A DNA stretch of 64,000 bases, taken from contig JAGEMR010000054.1 in the NCBI GenBank assembly GCA_021030915.1, positions 124,001 through 188,000 on the forward strand, written 5' to 3'. Of this stretch, positions 9,799 to 21,999 are shown piece after piece (position 1 is the stretch's first letter; every line of letters begins with the position of its first letter). Below the pieces are notes generated by a model that was not told where the DNA came from, searched no databases, and saw only the letters and a program-made list of their open reading frames with translations. A program made the position numbers and the translations under genes. This stretch comes from Astrothelium macrocarpum. Its lineage: Eukaryota; Ascomycota; Dothideomycetes; Trypetheliales; Trypetheliaceae.

Positions 9799-11573
9799 TT
9801 GCAAATGCCACGAAACGAGTTAACCAATCCTCTTAGTATAATCAGCGAAAAAACCGAGCAAGAGAAGGAAACTGAATCTAATTCCTCTTTTACTACACAA
9901 AGACCTGCCCCCGTTCGAATAGCTCATAGCGCCCTTAGGAGTGACTTTCCCGGAGGGACACAAAGATCTATCGTTCGGCCTCGAGAATCACGCTTCCTTT
10001 CCCATTTAGAATCACCAATAGTTAGGGAGCCAGGATGGCAACAGCTACCGCCGGTCCCTATCGAGTCTAGCTTTTCTGACGATGAGGCAGATGGCGAGAT
10101 CGATTTTCGGACATTGGAATGGTGGCAGGCAGGGATGAGTGAGCAGTTCCTCAGAGCAATCAGAACGCATTTCTTTCAGGCTAATATTCAGCTAGTCATG
10201 ATTGCGGAGACAATTTCGTTAGGCATCCTCGCGCTTCCTTCGACCTTGGCCACACTCGGAATAGTACCTGGTATTGCCCTCATCTTGGGCTTGGGCATCA
10301 TGTCTACCTACACTGGCTATGTCATTGGACAATTTCGGTTGGTGTATCCATGGGTATATGTCTTGGCCGTCTTCTTGTTCAGCACGTCCTAATTGAAGCG
10401 TAGGTTCATAGTTTTGGTGATGCCGGCGAGATGCTCTTCGAGCCACTGCACATGGGTGCGTTTGGAAGAGAGCTCCTGGGCGGTGCCCAAGCCACCTTTC
10501 AAATCTTTACTATGGGTAGCCATATACTAACCTGGACAATATGCTTGAATACCATCACAGAAAGTGCGACTTGTACTTTGGTCTGGTCTGTTGCTGGATT
10601 GGTCTTATTCTGGATATTCGACCTCCCTCGAACCCTGAAGAATGTTTCGTACATGTCGATTGCGTGTAAGACTCCCCACAGATTAATCCCCACGTCATAT
10701 CTGACTGAATTGAATAGCATTTCTGTCTATTTTCTCGGCCATTATGATTACAATGATTGACGTTAGTATTGAGCGACCCATTGGTAGCGCCAGCATCGCA
10801 ACTACACGAACACTGGGCTTCACGACTGCCTTTCTTAGTGTCTCAAACATCACATTTGCATTCGGTAGGCCCACTTTCTCCCAAGTCTTCACGTGTAGAA
10901 TTGATTGTGCTAAACTTTCCCATCATTAGCTGGACATTGCTGCTTTTTCAGCTTCATCGATGAATTCAAAGATCCAAACGAATGGCCAAAAGCTCTGCTC
11001 CTCGTCCAGATTACTGAAACTGTCCTATATCTTGTTTTCGCAGTCGTGATCTATTGCTATACCGGTCCGTTTGTCACCTCTCCTGCTCTGGACTCCGCCA
11101 GTCCTTTGGTCAAAAAGATCGCATGGGGTGTCGCCATTCCTACCATTATTATCGCGGGTGTCATTTATGGACATGTAGCTGCAAAGTATGTCTTTGTAAG
11201 ATTATTTAGAGGCACAGACCATATTAATAAGCGGACGAAACGAGCGACCTTTTCGTGGATCGGGTTGACTGGGGCAGTGTGGGTTGTGGCATGGATTATT
11301 GCTGAATCCATCCCGGACTTTGAAAACTTACTAGCCTTAATCTCGGCTTTGTTTGCGAGCTGGTTTACGTACGGACTCCCTGGTATTATGTGGTTATTCC
11401 TGAATTACGGACAATGGTTTCGAGATTGGAAGAGTGTTTTCCTTTTTACTGTCAACTGGCTGCTGTTCTTGATAGGAGGTGCTATATGCGTTCTGGGTCT
11501 GTGGAGCAGTATTGTCGCGATTGCCAAGGATAAAGGTGGTGGGAGTTGGACATGCCGTAGTAACGCACAATGA
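9799..11573 (+). CDS. Amino-acid transporter, AVT/AAAP family, 535 aa
   Basis: Exons are 9799-10353, 10404-10665, 10718-10864 and 10930-11573. All introns are GT..AG and restore one frame. An N-terminal cytoplasmic region of ~125 residues precedes about ten membrane segments. The first is the family hallmark (AETISLGILALPSTLATLGIVPG). Exon 4 restores the typical FAGHCCFFSFIDEFKDP motif of fungal Aa_trans proteins. Later segments include WVVAWIIAESIP and NWLLFLIGGAICVLGLW. Such proteins export or import neutral amino acids across the vacuolar or plasma membrane by proton exchange. Substrate and membrane cannot be read from sequence. Confidence 0.88.
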
Positions 11574-11976
11574 ACATGATTTCTTTAATTGGGCGTAACT
11601 CTGCAGGATCTGACACTCGTATTCACTCTCTTTCAAGATGAAGACTGACCAGTCTTCAGCGTACACAAAGATAGCTTCGAAACCTGATGATACAAAGTAA
11701 ATGTGAGATACTATGTTAGCCCATGTAGCGAACCATTTAAGAGTCAGTTGATCTAGTTGTGAAATGGTCGCATTTGCAATTTAAAAGAGTAGTTTTGTAT
11801 ATCGATACAAGCAAGATTTATATTTTGTGATGTTTTGCTTTAACCTTGATACTTTGGTCGAGTTATGTGGAAATGCCGTGATGTACGCTTGATGAAGATG
11901 TTGTTCTGCACTCTCTGGCCATCTAGTAAATTGTTTAACTCTAAACGGAAAGATGAGTCAGAAGTGGGTTGACGCG
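11574..11976. other. Intergenic, 3' flank of transporter
   Basis: AT-rich, with no ORF of note and no RNA gene recognised. It leads into the MCB-type promoter of the next gene. Confidence 0.5.
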
Positions 11977-11996
11977 ACGCGTCGCGCTTTACGCGT
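11977..11996. promoter_or_regulatory. Two MCB (ACGCGT) boxes upstream of RFA3
   Basis: Perfect ACGCGT hexamers lie at 11977-11982 and 11991-11996, spaced 14 bp start to start and 67-87 bp before the ATG at 12064. ACGCGT is the MluI cell-cycle box bound by the Mbp1/Swi6-type factor at replication genes in yeasts. RFA3 is a classical member of that regulon. Binding here is inferred. Confidence 0.75.
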
Positions 11997-12063
11997 TTTA
12001 GCAAAACGCTCCAGTCTTTCTTAGGTCACCAGCAAAGTTTACAGACCCCTTGAGCTGCTCATT

Positions 12064-12630
12064 ATGGCGACCGAAGCAACTCCACGCATTACTGCCCAGT
12101 ATCTCGAAAGTTTTACGCATCAAACGGTCCGGATTCTAGGAAAAGTCACGCAGTTGAGAGGCGATCAGGCCACAATCGATTCTGGAGGACAGATTACCGT
12201 TGTGCTAAATCGAGTAGGTTTAATAAGGATGCTTCACTTATTCATTCCCTTTCGTATCTTTGAAAATGGCTGCAATTCGTTCCCATCTCTAAGGTTTTCC
12301 TACTTGTACACATATCCATTTTACCAGGTACGAGATATATAGTGGCATCCGTCACTGATGTCTCATTAGGATTCCCACCTCGTACAAAACCATTTCTTTG
12401 AAGTGGTTGGCAAAGTACAAAATGACCTGAGCGTGCGGGCTTTTGCCAGTACAGACTTTGGAACCAGTGTCGGTACGTAAAACTTTTCCCGTTTGTTTCA
12501 GAAAACTTGGCCACAGGCAAAAAAGAAATCTGATGTTGGTCGTCTTCTAGACTTCAAATCGTATGAGGCTGTCGTGGACGTCACTCACAGGTACAAAGAG
12601 ATCTTCTATGGGGACGGTGCATCGATGTGA
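12064..12630 (+). CDS. RFA3: Replication protein A small subunit (Rpa3/Ssb3), 110 aa
   Basis: Exons are 12064-12213, 12370-12472 and 12551-12630; introns begin GTAGGT and GTACGT. The joined product is one small OB-fold: MATEATPRITAQYLESF.. opens it, VRILGKVTQLRGDQATIDSGG forms the first strands, HFFEVVGKVQNDLSVRAF the middle, and a C-terminal helix follows (FKSYEAVVDVTHRYKEIFYG). The length and pattern fit the 14-kDa subunit of the trimeric RPA complex, which binds single-stranded DNA in replication and repair. Unspliced reading would stop early and lose the HFFEVVGKV block. Confidence 0.87.
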
Positions 12631-12759
12631 TTTTATATGGCCTTTAATGTTCTGTAACTACATGATAAGGCGTTGGAACGATGCTATTTTGCTCGGTATT
12701 GAAGTGAGATAGATTTACAGAAATTCGAGCTATCTGATCCCATCTAATGGATTGTCACA

Positions 12760-15353
12760 TCATTTTTTCTTCGCAAGCCTTTTCAACGCTCGTACGTCCT
12801 TCTTCAATCTCGCGTCCACCATCTTATACTTGCCTTTCGTGCCCTTTGGCCTACCACTAATCCCCCGATTCCTCCCTTTGGCAACCACAACATTCACCTT
12901 CTGCTTCGGTGTCTTTCTCGCCGCCTTGGCCATCAACTTCGCCACACTCTTCGCTTTATCCCCCTCACTGACCCCTTCTTCCTCTGCTAAAATCCCTGCC
13001 TTCTTTCTTAGCTTCTCAAGTCGCTGAGCAGCCTTGTACTTCTTCCGCTCTCGTGCTTCTCGAACTTTCTTGATCGGTCTCGCGTTCAGAGCTCGTTGTT
13101 TTTCTTTGATAGCACGCGCGGCGGCAGCAGTGATGGGACGATGAGGTCGAGAGTGCTTATTTTCATCGTCAAGAAACCACTCGGGAAGGCCATCGACGTC
13201 TCGGTGTGAGTATTTGTTAAAATTCTCGTCGACAAGATCTTCTTTGGTTTTCTGGCCAGTAACGAGTTGATGAGCTAGGGTCATGGCTTCAGCAGTTATG
13301 ATGTCGATGTTAGAACGCGTATGGGAACTAGTAGCGGAGCGTTTAGGTCCTTCACTCCAATCTTCTTCGTCTTCGTCCTCTTTCTGTTCAACTACTTCGA
13401 AACTGGAATCCGACTCAGATCCTTCTTCATTATCCTGGAGCGGATTGACTTCCTGAAGATTGCTCTGCGAAGTGATTGGCAGCTTCTCGACTGGAGGAGA
13501 CTCAGAATCTCCATCAACATCAATACCACTGTCGTCATCTACAGCGTCGTCAAGTCCCTCGATGCCCTTGAAAATGTCTTGATCGAAGAATCTCGTAGCT
13601 CGTCTTGTGAGACCAGTCTTTGACTGATCCTTTTCTTGCAGATCGGTGAGGAGACTAGGTCCTGGTGCTCCATCATTAACAGATTCGTCATCACTATCAT
13701 CGTCCTCCATAAGCTCGTCACTACTTTCATTTTGTTCCCGATCTGAGAATCCCTCAAATTCCTCTTCCTCCTCTTCATGTACATTTCCGTGCTCCTTTCG
13801 CGCTTTTCTTGCACGATACTTTGCATCCGCCGACGCCCTCCTCTCTTGATAGTCGGTGTACATCGTATCCAGCTGTCGCTCGAGTTCGTCTTCTTCACTA
13901 TCGCTCTCCTCCTTCTCTTCTTCCTTTTCACTCTCTTCAGAGGGTACTTCATTGACACTGTACATTTTCCCTCTAGCCAGCTTCGCCAAGGATTCTGCTT
14001 TATCGGCTGTCTTGAGCGCAAACATAGCATCCTCGCCTTGAGGTCCTGTTTGTTCCATACCCAATTCCATCGGAGTTGTCATGTTCATTTGCATGCGGAC
14101 AATTTCCTTCCGCTTGCGCTCGTTTTCCTTTCTCCTCTCTTTCCGCTTCTGTCTATCACCTTTCTCTTTGAGTTCCTGCAACTCTTCCTGCAGCTTTAGT
14201 TCCTCGTCCATGGGCTGAACTTCTGCTTTCTCATCATCTTCAGCTATGCTTTCATGCCGCTGCATCTCTTCCGTGTCGGCCTTGCTTTTGGCGTTGAAAC
14301 CAAACCGATCTCGAACTTTTAGCCTCCACCTAAGCAAAATTCTAAACTCCTTTTTGCCCAGGACTTTCAAATCAGCGCAGCAATCCTTAATCTCTTGAGT
14401 GGTTTCGGGCAGCAGCTCAAGGGTCTTCAGAGCCAGGTCCCCGTTCCCACCTGACTTTTGCTCAAAGCTCAGCTTGTTCATACTGCCCAGAATTGCTATA
14501 GGGTCGGTTGTTTGTACAAAGTCAACCACACTGGTCTCTTTGAATTGAATGTAATTGCCCTCTTCATAACCCTCACGTTTCCGCTTTTTTGACTGTTTCT
14601 CCGGATCGAACACCTTCGCTTCATTGTTCGGCGTTGGATCGGTAAGCTCAGCGAATACTGATTTGGGATCCAAAAATTTGGGATCGATACGTTTGGGAGC
14701 CTTGAAACCCCTGCAGACAACGAATATCTCCGCAGATACATTCCGGCTTGAAGGCGGTTTCGTAGCCTCGACTTTGGTAAAAAGTTGATTCAAAACCCAC
14801 AGCAGACTGTTATAGTCTTTGCTACGAAAGATTTTACTAACAAAGGTGCCTCCTTCGGCCAAGAAGTCTACCGCCAACTTCAGCGCTTGCAGAACAAGCT
14901 CGGCCTGACTATATGCATCTTGTACCCATGCGACACCGACATTGGGGGCGCCGTCGTGGAGCACGGTATCGGCTTTCCAGCTCTTCAGATGCTGTCTGAT
15001 TGTGGCGCGGCACTGAGATGTTGTGATATCGCTCTGGAACGTGATTGCTCTAGGAATAGGTTTTATAGGTGCAAGGTCAACGGCGACAATAAGGGAAGAA
15101 GCGGGCATAGTAGCAGCTGCGACCTGAGTCCATGATCCTGGAGCAGCACACAGATCAAGAAGCACCTTGGAGGATTGGAGAAAGGAGTATTTTTTATTGA
15201 GGTGAATGAGCTTGAATGCGGCACGAGCTCGGTATCCTTTTTCTTTGGCTAGATGATAGTATTTGTCGAGACGACCTTTGCCATGCTGGAGGATCGTGAG
15301 TGGTGGATTACAAAATTAGGCGATATGAGACGAACCTTCTTCTGAATCGGCAT
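12760..15353 (-). CDS. SPB1: Spb1, 27S pre-rRNA 2'-O-ribose methyltransferase, 847 aa
   Basis: A micro-exon of 18 nt (15353-15336, MPIQKK) is followed by a 50-bp intron and the main exon 15285-12760. The join gives the conserved start HGKGRLDKYYHLAKEKGYRARAAFKL. The FtsJ/RrmJ methyltransferase domain (~1-210) shows the SAM motif LLDLCAAPGSWTQVA, the aspartate in VLHDGAPNVG and the lysine in FVSKIFRSKDY. The middle is highly acidic and coiled-coil-like. The C-terminus is the Spb1 domain with LPEWFLDDE and ends in a Lys/Arg-rich tail. Spb1 methylates G2922-type positions of the large rRNA and is needed for 60S maturation in the nucleolus. Confidence 0.93.
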
Positions 15354-15664
15354 GGTCACGAGATGTGTCCGTTAATCAAGGGGAATCATGCGAGTGCAAA
15401 TCAAATCTCCAGCGGTATTTTCATTACATGTCTCATGCGAAATTTGTGTCCGCCAAGATTTCGCGAATTTCCGCTGCGGAGAGCAAGAAGAAGCTTAGTG
15501 CCAAGATCTACGTGGGCTAACCGGGTCCGGCTTGTTCCGTCAACTCGGGATGACGATTAAGTCCGATAGGCAAACACGTCAACTCCACGCATGTGTTCAA
15601 CGCGTTTACAACTCTGTAAGAGCGGAGACGGTAGACATACGCTACCCTGAACCAAGCCAACACC
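15354..15664. promoter_or_regulatory. Divergent promoter region of SPB1 and the YML020W-like gene
   Basis: There are 311 bp between start codons. No TATA box or known ribosome-biogenesis element (PAC/RRPE) is evident. Confidence 0.4.
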
Positions 15665-18627
15665 ATGGTCCCCAAGCGTAAAAAATCAAAGCCGAACGGT
15701 AAGGCTGCAGCAGTCGACAATGCCACTGAGGCAAGCTCACCAAGCAACGAGAGCTCCAGCGTGTTGACTGCAACCAATGATACTACTGCCTCCATTCGAA
15801 GCACCGCCTCGACTTCCTCCTCGAAACTTACACGACAGGAATCCGGCAATCACACAAATAATGAAAGAGAAGACACGGCAAGTCGAAAAAGCTGGTATGG
15901 AGGGAGCTGGAAAACAAAGTCTCCTGCTTTGGCCGAGTTGGCAAGAGATGGTGGTGCTGCTGCCAGTTCTACCTCTCTGACTCTTTCAAAGGAACCATCC
16001 AAGGAGAGGGACAGTGGCGAGAGTCCTGCGGCAAAGTACATGGAGAGGAGACTGGGAACTCCCCGAAAGAGCGCGGCGAGTATAGCAGTAGAGAGCCCCG
16101 CGAATGCTTCATCCACTTCTGGAAACAACAAGACGGTCGAGAAATCCGAGCAGAAAAGTGGCGCAGTAGAGGTCGTGCCAGAAGCCCCATTACCTCCAGA
16201 TCCTGCAAGAACAGATGGTCCGGGGGAAGGAGACCAGAAACGTGGACCAGAAACATCATCAAAAGACACCACAGACAAGGATCGTCCGGTTTCTAGCTGG
16301 TTTGGATGGTGGTCAAGGCCTGATGGATACCAAGGCGATGTGGACAAGGATACAAATGTCGCAAAAGCAAATGAAGCATTGGCTACAGAGGCACGGACTA
16401 CTCCATTGCCAAGTTCTCCAATTGAAGAAAGGAAACCAAGCGCTGGAAATCCTGATTTAGTTGGAGGAAAGTTAGCAAATGGATCCATGGCCAACCAATC
16501 AAATAGTAATGAGCCTGTGCCGCAGGCTTTGTCAACCAATGCGGAAACTCTGTCAAGTGGTGGTGTTCAAAACTCAAATAGGTCATGGTTTGGTTTGTGG
16601 AGCAAGGCAGAAAACCAAAAGGCCAGTAGTCCAACACCAAAGGATGACAGCAGGCAAGAAGCATTGTCTCCACGGCCTGAGGCACCACCAAATAATGAAA
16701 CCAAGGAGAATGGTAGTGCTGTGCAAGAAAAAGAAGGAGTGTCTTCTCCCACTACCGAAAAAAGTACATCTAGATCATCAGCCTGGGCTTTTTGGTCCAA
16801 GGATAAACCCAAAGACGATGGGAAGGCCACATCTGATGGCACTCAGAAGCAAGTTGGCGAAATTGCCGTTGCAGATACACCATCACAATCTCATCCAGAG
16901 GCTGCACAATTCAATGAACAAAAATCTCCGCCTATACAAGAACCTGAATTTAAACTAAATAATCGAAAGCGGAAAAAACAAACGATTTCTCTCGAATCTT
17001 CCAAATCTACACCTGCTGCAAGTCCGGGTCTACAGCCATCTCAATCATCAAAATCAGCAGACCACCTTGTTGAGCTGGCTGCTAAGGAACCCAGCATTAG
17101 TAGCCCAACAACAACAAAAGTAGCTTCTGCGAAAGTTGACAAATCGAGCCAAAAGCGTCAGCGTGAGGAAAAGGCGGCCACTCCACCAAACTTACTATTG
17201 CCATCTCTCCGATCCACCTACCCCATATACCAGCCTCCTTCATACTGGGATCAGATCCGCCGATTCATTTTCGCCAATTCTCGCGATTCCAGTACCCCTC
17301 GCCATGTTGACCTGCTCCCCACCAAGGACATTCCAAAGATCAAGCGAGCCCTCGCTATCGGCGTCCACGGGTATTTCCCTGCCCAATTCTTACAAATGAT
17401 TCTCGGTCAACCTACGGGAACATCGATTCGCTTCGCTAATGCCGCTGCGAGCGCTGTCCAGCGCTGGGCTGAACAACATCAGCCCTCTAATACAATCCCA
17501 CTTTCCACATCCTCTGGCGACGGTATCCCGCGTCGAGATAGCTCCAAACTTCTACGCAGCCAATCAGCTGATATTGAGATTGAAAAAGTCGCGCTCGAAG
17601 GCGAGGGTATGGTTGCTGATCGTGTGGACGCGCTGTGGAAGCTTCTTCTCAACTGGTTGGATTCAATCCGTAAAGCAGACTTTATCATCGTCGCAGCGCA
17701 TTCCCAAGGCGTCCCTGTCGCGATTCAGCTCGTCTCCAAACTCCTACAATTCGGATGTGTAAGAGATGGAGTGAGAGTAGGAGTGTGCGCCATGGCAGGC
17801 ATCAACATGGGTCCATTCGCCGAGCTAAAGAGCCGATTTCTGGCAGGCAGCGCCATCGAACTATTCGAATTTGGGTTTGGAGACAGCCGGGTACGAAGGG
17901 ACTACGAGGCAGCACTAGACTACTGTCTGACTAAAGGCGTTCGAATCTCTTTCATCGGCAGCCTTGACGACCAGCTCGTCAGCCTCGAGGTAAGCCCCAA
18001 TCTCTCTTACTCATCCCTGACCAAATCCCATCCCATCCCCCTTCCCACAAGGGCTCTCTAACCTCGCCACCACCCCAGTCCTCAACCTTCACCCCAATAA
18101 CCCACCCACTCATCCACCGCGCGGTATTCATCAACGCCGCCCTCCACACTCACCCCGACTTCCTCGCGCACCTCGTGGGCTTCGCACTGCACCTCCGCAA
18201 CCGCGGCATCTCCGACCACGGCCTGATCCGCGAGCTATCCGGCCCCCTTGCAGGCTCGCTGTACACAGGCGACGGGCACTCGCGGCTGTACGACGACGGC
18301 GACGTGTTCCTGCGCGCGGTGGAGTTTGCGCTCGAGAGCTCCGGTGCCGACGAGGGGGAGGTCGGGCTGGAGCGGGATGGGAAGGCCGCGAGGCCCGGAT
18401 CCGCTGGTGGCGGTGGGGCGAGCGAGGTGTTGAGGGAGATGGGCGGTGGTGCGAATCCCTACTACCTGCCGTGGGCGCTGCGGGGCGTGTTGGAGGAGCC
18501 GTATGTCAAGGAGTGCATGCGGGAGGAGGTGCGGGAGCTGGTGGAGCTGTTTGAGAGGTGGAGGCCGGCGAGTAAGGTGTTGAAGGATGTCAAGTTTCGG
18601 TTGGAGGCGGTGCGGAGTAAGTTGTGA
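15665..18627 (+). CDS. YML020W-like putative alpha/beta-hydrolase, 957 aa
   Basis: Exons are 15665-17989 and 18079-18627. The 89-bp intron starts GTAAGC and the join reads DDQLVSLESSTFTPITHP. The first ~500 residues are low-complexity Ser/Thr/Lys/Pro with three repeated aromatic motifs (SSWFGWWSR, RSWFGLWSK, SAWAFWSKD). The C-terminal half is a hydrolase-like domain starting PSLRSTYPIYQPPSYW. It has RALAIGVHGYFP, the nucleophile elbow IIVAAHSQGVPVA and FIGSLDDQLVSLE, which probably supplies the acid. The conserved end is KVLKDVKFRLEAVRSKL. Fungal homologues are conserved but of unknown function. The second exon is very GC-rich with a C-to-G skew switch. Confidence 0.85.
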
Positions 18628-19113
18628 TGTTTCCTGCACTTGAAGGCGTTCGTCAAGGTATACACTGTAGAAATTGGAATATTCTGGGCTAGAATTTGGA
18701 CTCGCTGGGTTGTGGAAGGCATAGAAGGAGTCTAATTCTGTACAGATGGAATTGGTTCAGCGCATAAAGGGCGCAATTCTGGTGCCTAAAGTCATGAAGA
18801 TCTCGATTTCTAGGACGTTCTTTCGGAGGATCAAGGCTAGAGCAAGGCGCACTTGTGAAGATATATAGAAGAGCATGCGCAAACATAATACCAAGAGCTT
18901 GAGCTCAATCTGAATAAATAGGAGACTACCTCCCAATGACCCGACGGGTATCTATATCCTTATGTACACACCCATACTCTCATGCATTCCCGTGCGCCCC
19001 TTTAATGCATACATACAACCTCGCTATGCAACAACCATTAAGGGAAGCAGACGACGAAACGAAAAATAAGATACGCAGAAAAACCATGATACCGGCCCAA
19101 ATCGCAGATCGCG
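18628..19113. terminator. Convergent 3' intergenic region
   Basis: It lies between the 3' ends of the YML020W-like gene and the arabinanase gene. Nothing coding is recognised. Confidence 0.5.
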
Positions 19114-20286
19114 CTATACTTTTGAACTCGTAGCATTCCCATTCAGCTCATTACCAACCAACTGCGGCCATCCCTCGCCATCATAGCTCAGTTCATTCCA
19201 TCCCAAGAGTGCGTGCTTGTCCTGCAAACTCCCATTCCGGTCCAAATAGTGATAGTAAAAAATCTCCATCCCTGTTGAACTATTCATCACGCTTGGCCCG
19301 CCAGGAGCATACACATTATCGTGACTGGCCAAGAACACCGTACCACCGCCATCAAGCAAGGCAACGCCGCTCTTGTCCACATACGGCCCGGACACGTTCT
19401 CACTGCGACCAACGCGAATCTCGTAGACATCAGCGATGGGCATGATGTTTACGACTTTTCCAAGTCCGCAGCAGGCGCCATGGGCGTAATAGACGTAGTA
19501 GTAGGGTGAATGGTAGCTGAGGGCAGAGCCTTCGATAGGGTGAGCTCCGACATGATAGCCGATGCCCTTGACGGCGGGTTCGTTGTTGTACGCAATGTGG
19601 GTATTGGAAAAATCCGGCTGATGGTCGCGTAAAGAGAGCATATCATCAGAAAGAGGGACCTGGAAGATGCCGTCCCAGTAGGATCCGTATTGTAGGATGG
19701 GGATGTTGGTTCGAGGATCGATGAGAACAGAAGGGTCGATTGCATTCGTGACATTGAAGGGATAGATGTTGGAGTCGGGGCCCTCGCCAGTGTAAAAGAT
19801 AGCGCCGTGGTCAGTCCATGTGTCTGGGGCGTCAAGGTTGACGCTGGTGGCAACGCCAATGGCGGATTTGCGGGTTATGGGGAGTGTCGTCGCATAAAAT
19901 ACGTAAAAGGTATTGCCCTTCGCCACGACTGCAGGAGCCCAAGGCGCTTTGTAGTGTTCGCTTGGTTCTTGAATTTTGCTACCATCAGGAAGTACTTCTC
20001 CAATTTTATCCCATGGTCCGTTCATGGAATCGTCACGGGATTTGTAATAGGGAACACCAGGCCCTTCATCTGCACCAGCAAAGACATAGTAATGACCGTT
20101 AGAGTAGATGGCGGCAGGATCGTGAACGAAGAGACTATTGGTACTAGGAGCAGGAGAAGAAGAGTTATTTTGTGGACTTGGTAAACTTGGACGCGTAAGC
20201 AATGCTGGAACTGCAAAGGCTGTATGCACAATAGGCAAAGACAGCAAAATTGTACGTGAGTTGATTAAGAAAGTAGAGAAATGCAT
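19114..20286 (-). CDS. Secreted glycoside hydrolase family 43, endo-1,5-alpha-L-arabinanase-like, 390 aa
   Basis: A single exon. An N-terminal hydrophobic signal (RTILLSLPIVHTAFA) is followed by a Ser/Pro/Asn linker. The five-bladed propeller carries the expected residues: Asp56 in FVHDPAAIY (general base), Asp184 in AIDPSVLID (pKa modulator) and Glu252 in PIEGSALSY (general acid). The blocks YKAPWAPAV and LQYGSYWDGI are typical of arabinan-degrading GH43 enzymes. Several N-glycosylation sequons fit extracellular action on pectin side chains. Exo-arabinofuranosidase activity cannot be excluded from sequence. Confidence 0.9.
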   Translation of the reverse strand: MHFSTFLINSRTILLSLPIVHTAFAVPALLTRPSLPSPQNNSSSPAPSTNSLFVHDPAAIYSNGHYYVFAGADEGPGVPYYKSRDDSMNGPWDKIGEVLPDGSKIQEPSEHYKAPWAPAVVAKGNTFYVFYATTLPITRKSAIGVATSVNLDAPDTWTDHGAIFYTGEGPDSNIYPFNVTNAIDPSVLIDPRTNIPILQYGSYWDGIFQVPLSDDMLSLRDHQPDFSNTHIAYNNEPAVKGIGYHVGAHPIEGSALSYHSPYYYVYYAHGACCGLGKVVNIMPIADVYEIRVGRSENVSGPYVDKSGVALLDGGGTVFLASHDNVYAPGGPSVMNSSTGMEIFYYHYLDRNGSLQDKHALLGWNELSYDGEGWPQLVGNELNGNATSSKV

Positions 20287-20502
20287 GTGGAGACGGAAAT
20301 GTTTCGATTGTATTTGAAAGACAAGATTTAAGTGCGAAAAATTATCGTCAGTCCAGAGATTCTGTAGGATGGAAAGATTGGCATTTGACCTTGATCAAAT
20401 ACATAAAGCAAAGTGGTAACATGAATGACTCGAAGTCACGCTTATTTCTTCATTGACCATGGGGTGATTGCGCCAATGACAAACCAACAAAGGAAATAAC
20501 CG

Positions 20503-20987
20503 TCAAAGAAGATCGAGGTCATTCGACGTAGCGGAAATTTCAGTAGATAAAGAAAAGACAACACGTATTCTCCAGATGACGATTTGGACCCATGCGGATT
20601 CCATGTACATCGGCGACAGAGCCTCATACCGGACAAATGGGCCACACGAACTAGAAAGAGAGTAGAGGGAAAGCATAGTGCTAATTAGAGGCAAGAAAAA
20701 TATGTTGAAGAAAAAATAGCAGCTTACGGTAGTTTCGTTTGATGATGAGTCAATATGACGATTATGACGGTCACTGCAAGAATGTAAGTATTGAATAGTA
20801 TTGACGATCACCGGTATGTTTGGAGCGTACCAAAGGCAGCCAGTAGGACAGTTAAGAATGAAACATCAGAGATAATCCAACGTTGCAAGTACAAATATGA
20901 TTTGATGGAATCCAGGCGACTTGTAGGGCATGATTCTGTATTCTTATTTAGAGACTGAGAGGTTGATGGGGGAGTTGCGTGAAGCAT
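20503..20987 (-). CDS. Putative small membrane protein (tentative three-exon model)
   Basis: A tentative model is 20987-20831, 20773-20728 and 20680-20503 (126 aa). The first intron (GTACGC..TTGCAG) joins WIISDVSFLTVLLAAF to VTVIIVILTHHQTKL, which makes a good membrane span and is the main support. The second intron (GTAAGC..ATTAG) is less certain. A different frame at 20645-20442 also looks membrane-like (FLYLLKFPL.., FFDGYFLCWFVIGAI) and may be the true last exon. No family is recognised. Confidence 0.35.
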
Positions 20988-21999
20988 GAGAATTGGTGGT
21001 GGCGTTTGTGGAGAGCATTGAGGAGGATTAGAAGTGGAATTTAGGGGCTTGGCATTGTTGATAAGGGCGCGGCGGCGCCTGGGACATGCAGCACAATCTC
21101 CTAGTCAATGAGATTCCCACCAATCCATCTCCTCTCCGTGCCCACCGTGAAACTCTCAGGGGCAATCCCTCGCCACTCCCGTCGCTACCGCTAGCCCTAG
21201 ACCCTTTGTAATGGATACATGGACGCAAGGAATTTGAGAAATGCGGCTCAAATGATATTTGTTGCTCTTCCAATATGAGGCGACCGTTTTTATTTTGGAT
21301 TATCGTAAGCCTTGAGAGGACATGGCAAGTCAAATATTGTGTCCAATGTCTCGCCATGACACCCGGAGTTGATGTTGAACACGAGATGTCTGACCGGATG
21401 AGACATGCCGAGCATCACTGGGCAACAATCCGGCCTTGGTCCTTTTTGGTACATTACTTCAAATCATACACTGCCAAATGTTGGCATTCGTTTTATGTGA
21501 GCCATTCTAGACCAACGAATCGAACACAGACCAGACCATTCTCTAGTGAAAAACGTCGTGGATAATATTTGGCGCAAAGCATCACGCAAAACTAATTAAG
21601 CTTCTAGATTTAGAGCTAAACAATTCCTCAGACAGAAATCTCTTTCGGTTTCTCTAGGATCAGCGATCATCCAAATCTCCATACCAATCTCCGGAATATT
21701 TGCATCCATTGCATGACTGTGTATTCAAAATATAAAGACTCTAATTGACATGACAAGAATCAGAACTTTGTTGGGGCCGGACGTAGATTTCGGAACGATG
21801 CTCGATTTGCTTGCTACCTTACCTCATGTCCAGACGGTCACGTGTCAGAGCTCGTTTAGCGCATTGGAACAACGTTATTACCTAAGCGGATGCGACGAGT
21901 TATACACTTAATCCCTCTTTCCGCTTAGACGGCCACCCTCTGCTTGTTATTGACACAGCTCTTGAATCCCTTTGCAACTCACAGCGCGATACCGCAGCC
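20988..21999. other. Intergenic region upstream of PPIL2
   Basis: About 1 kb without a supported gene. Pyrimidine-rich sequence at 21900-21960 is a likely promoter or leader of PPIL2. An ORF at 21028-21357 (minus) shows no family signal. Confidence 0.4.
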
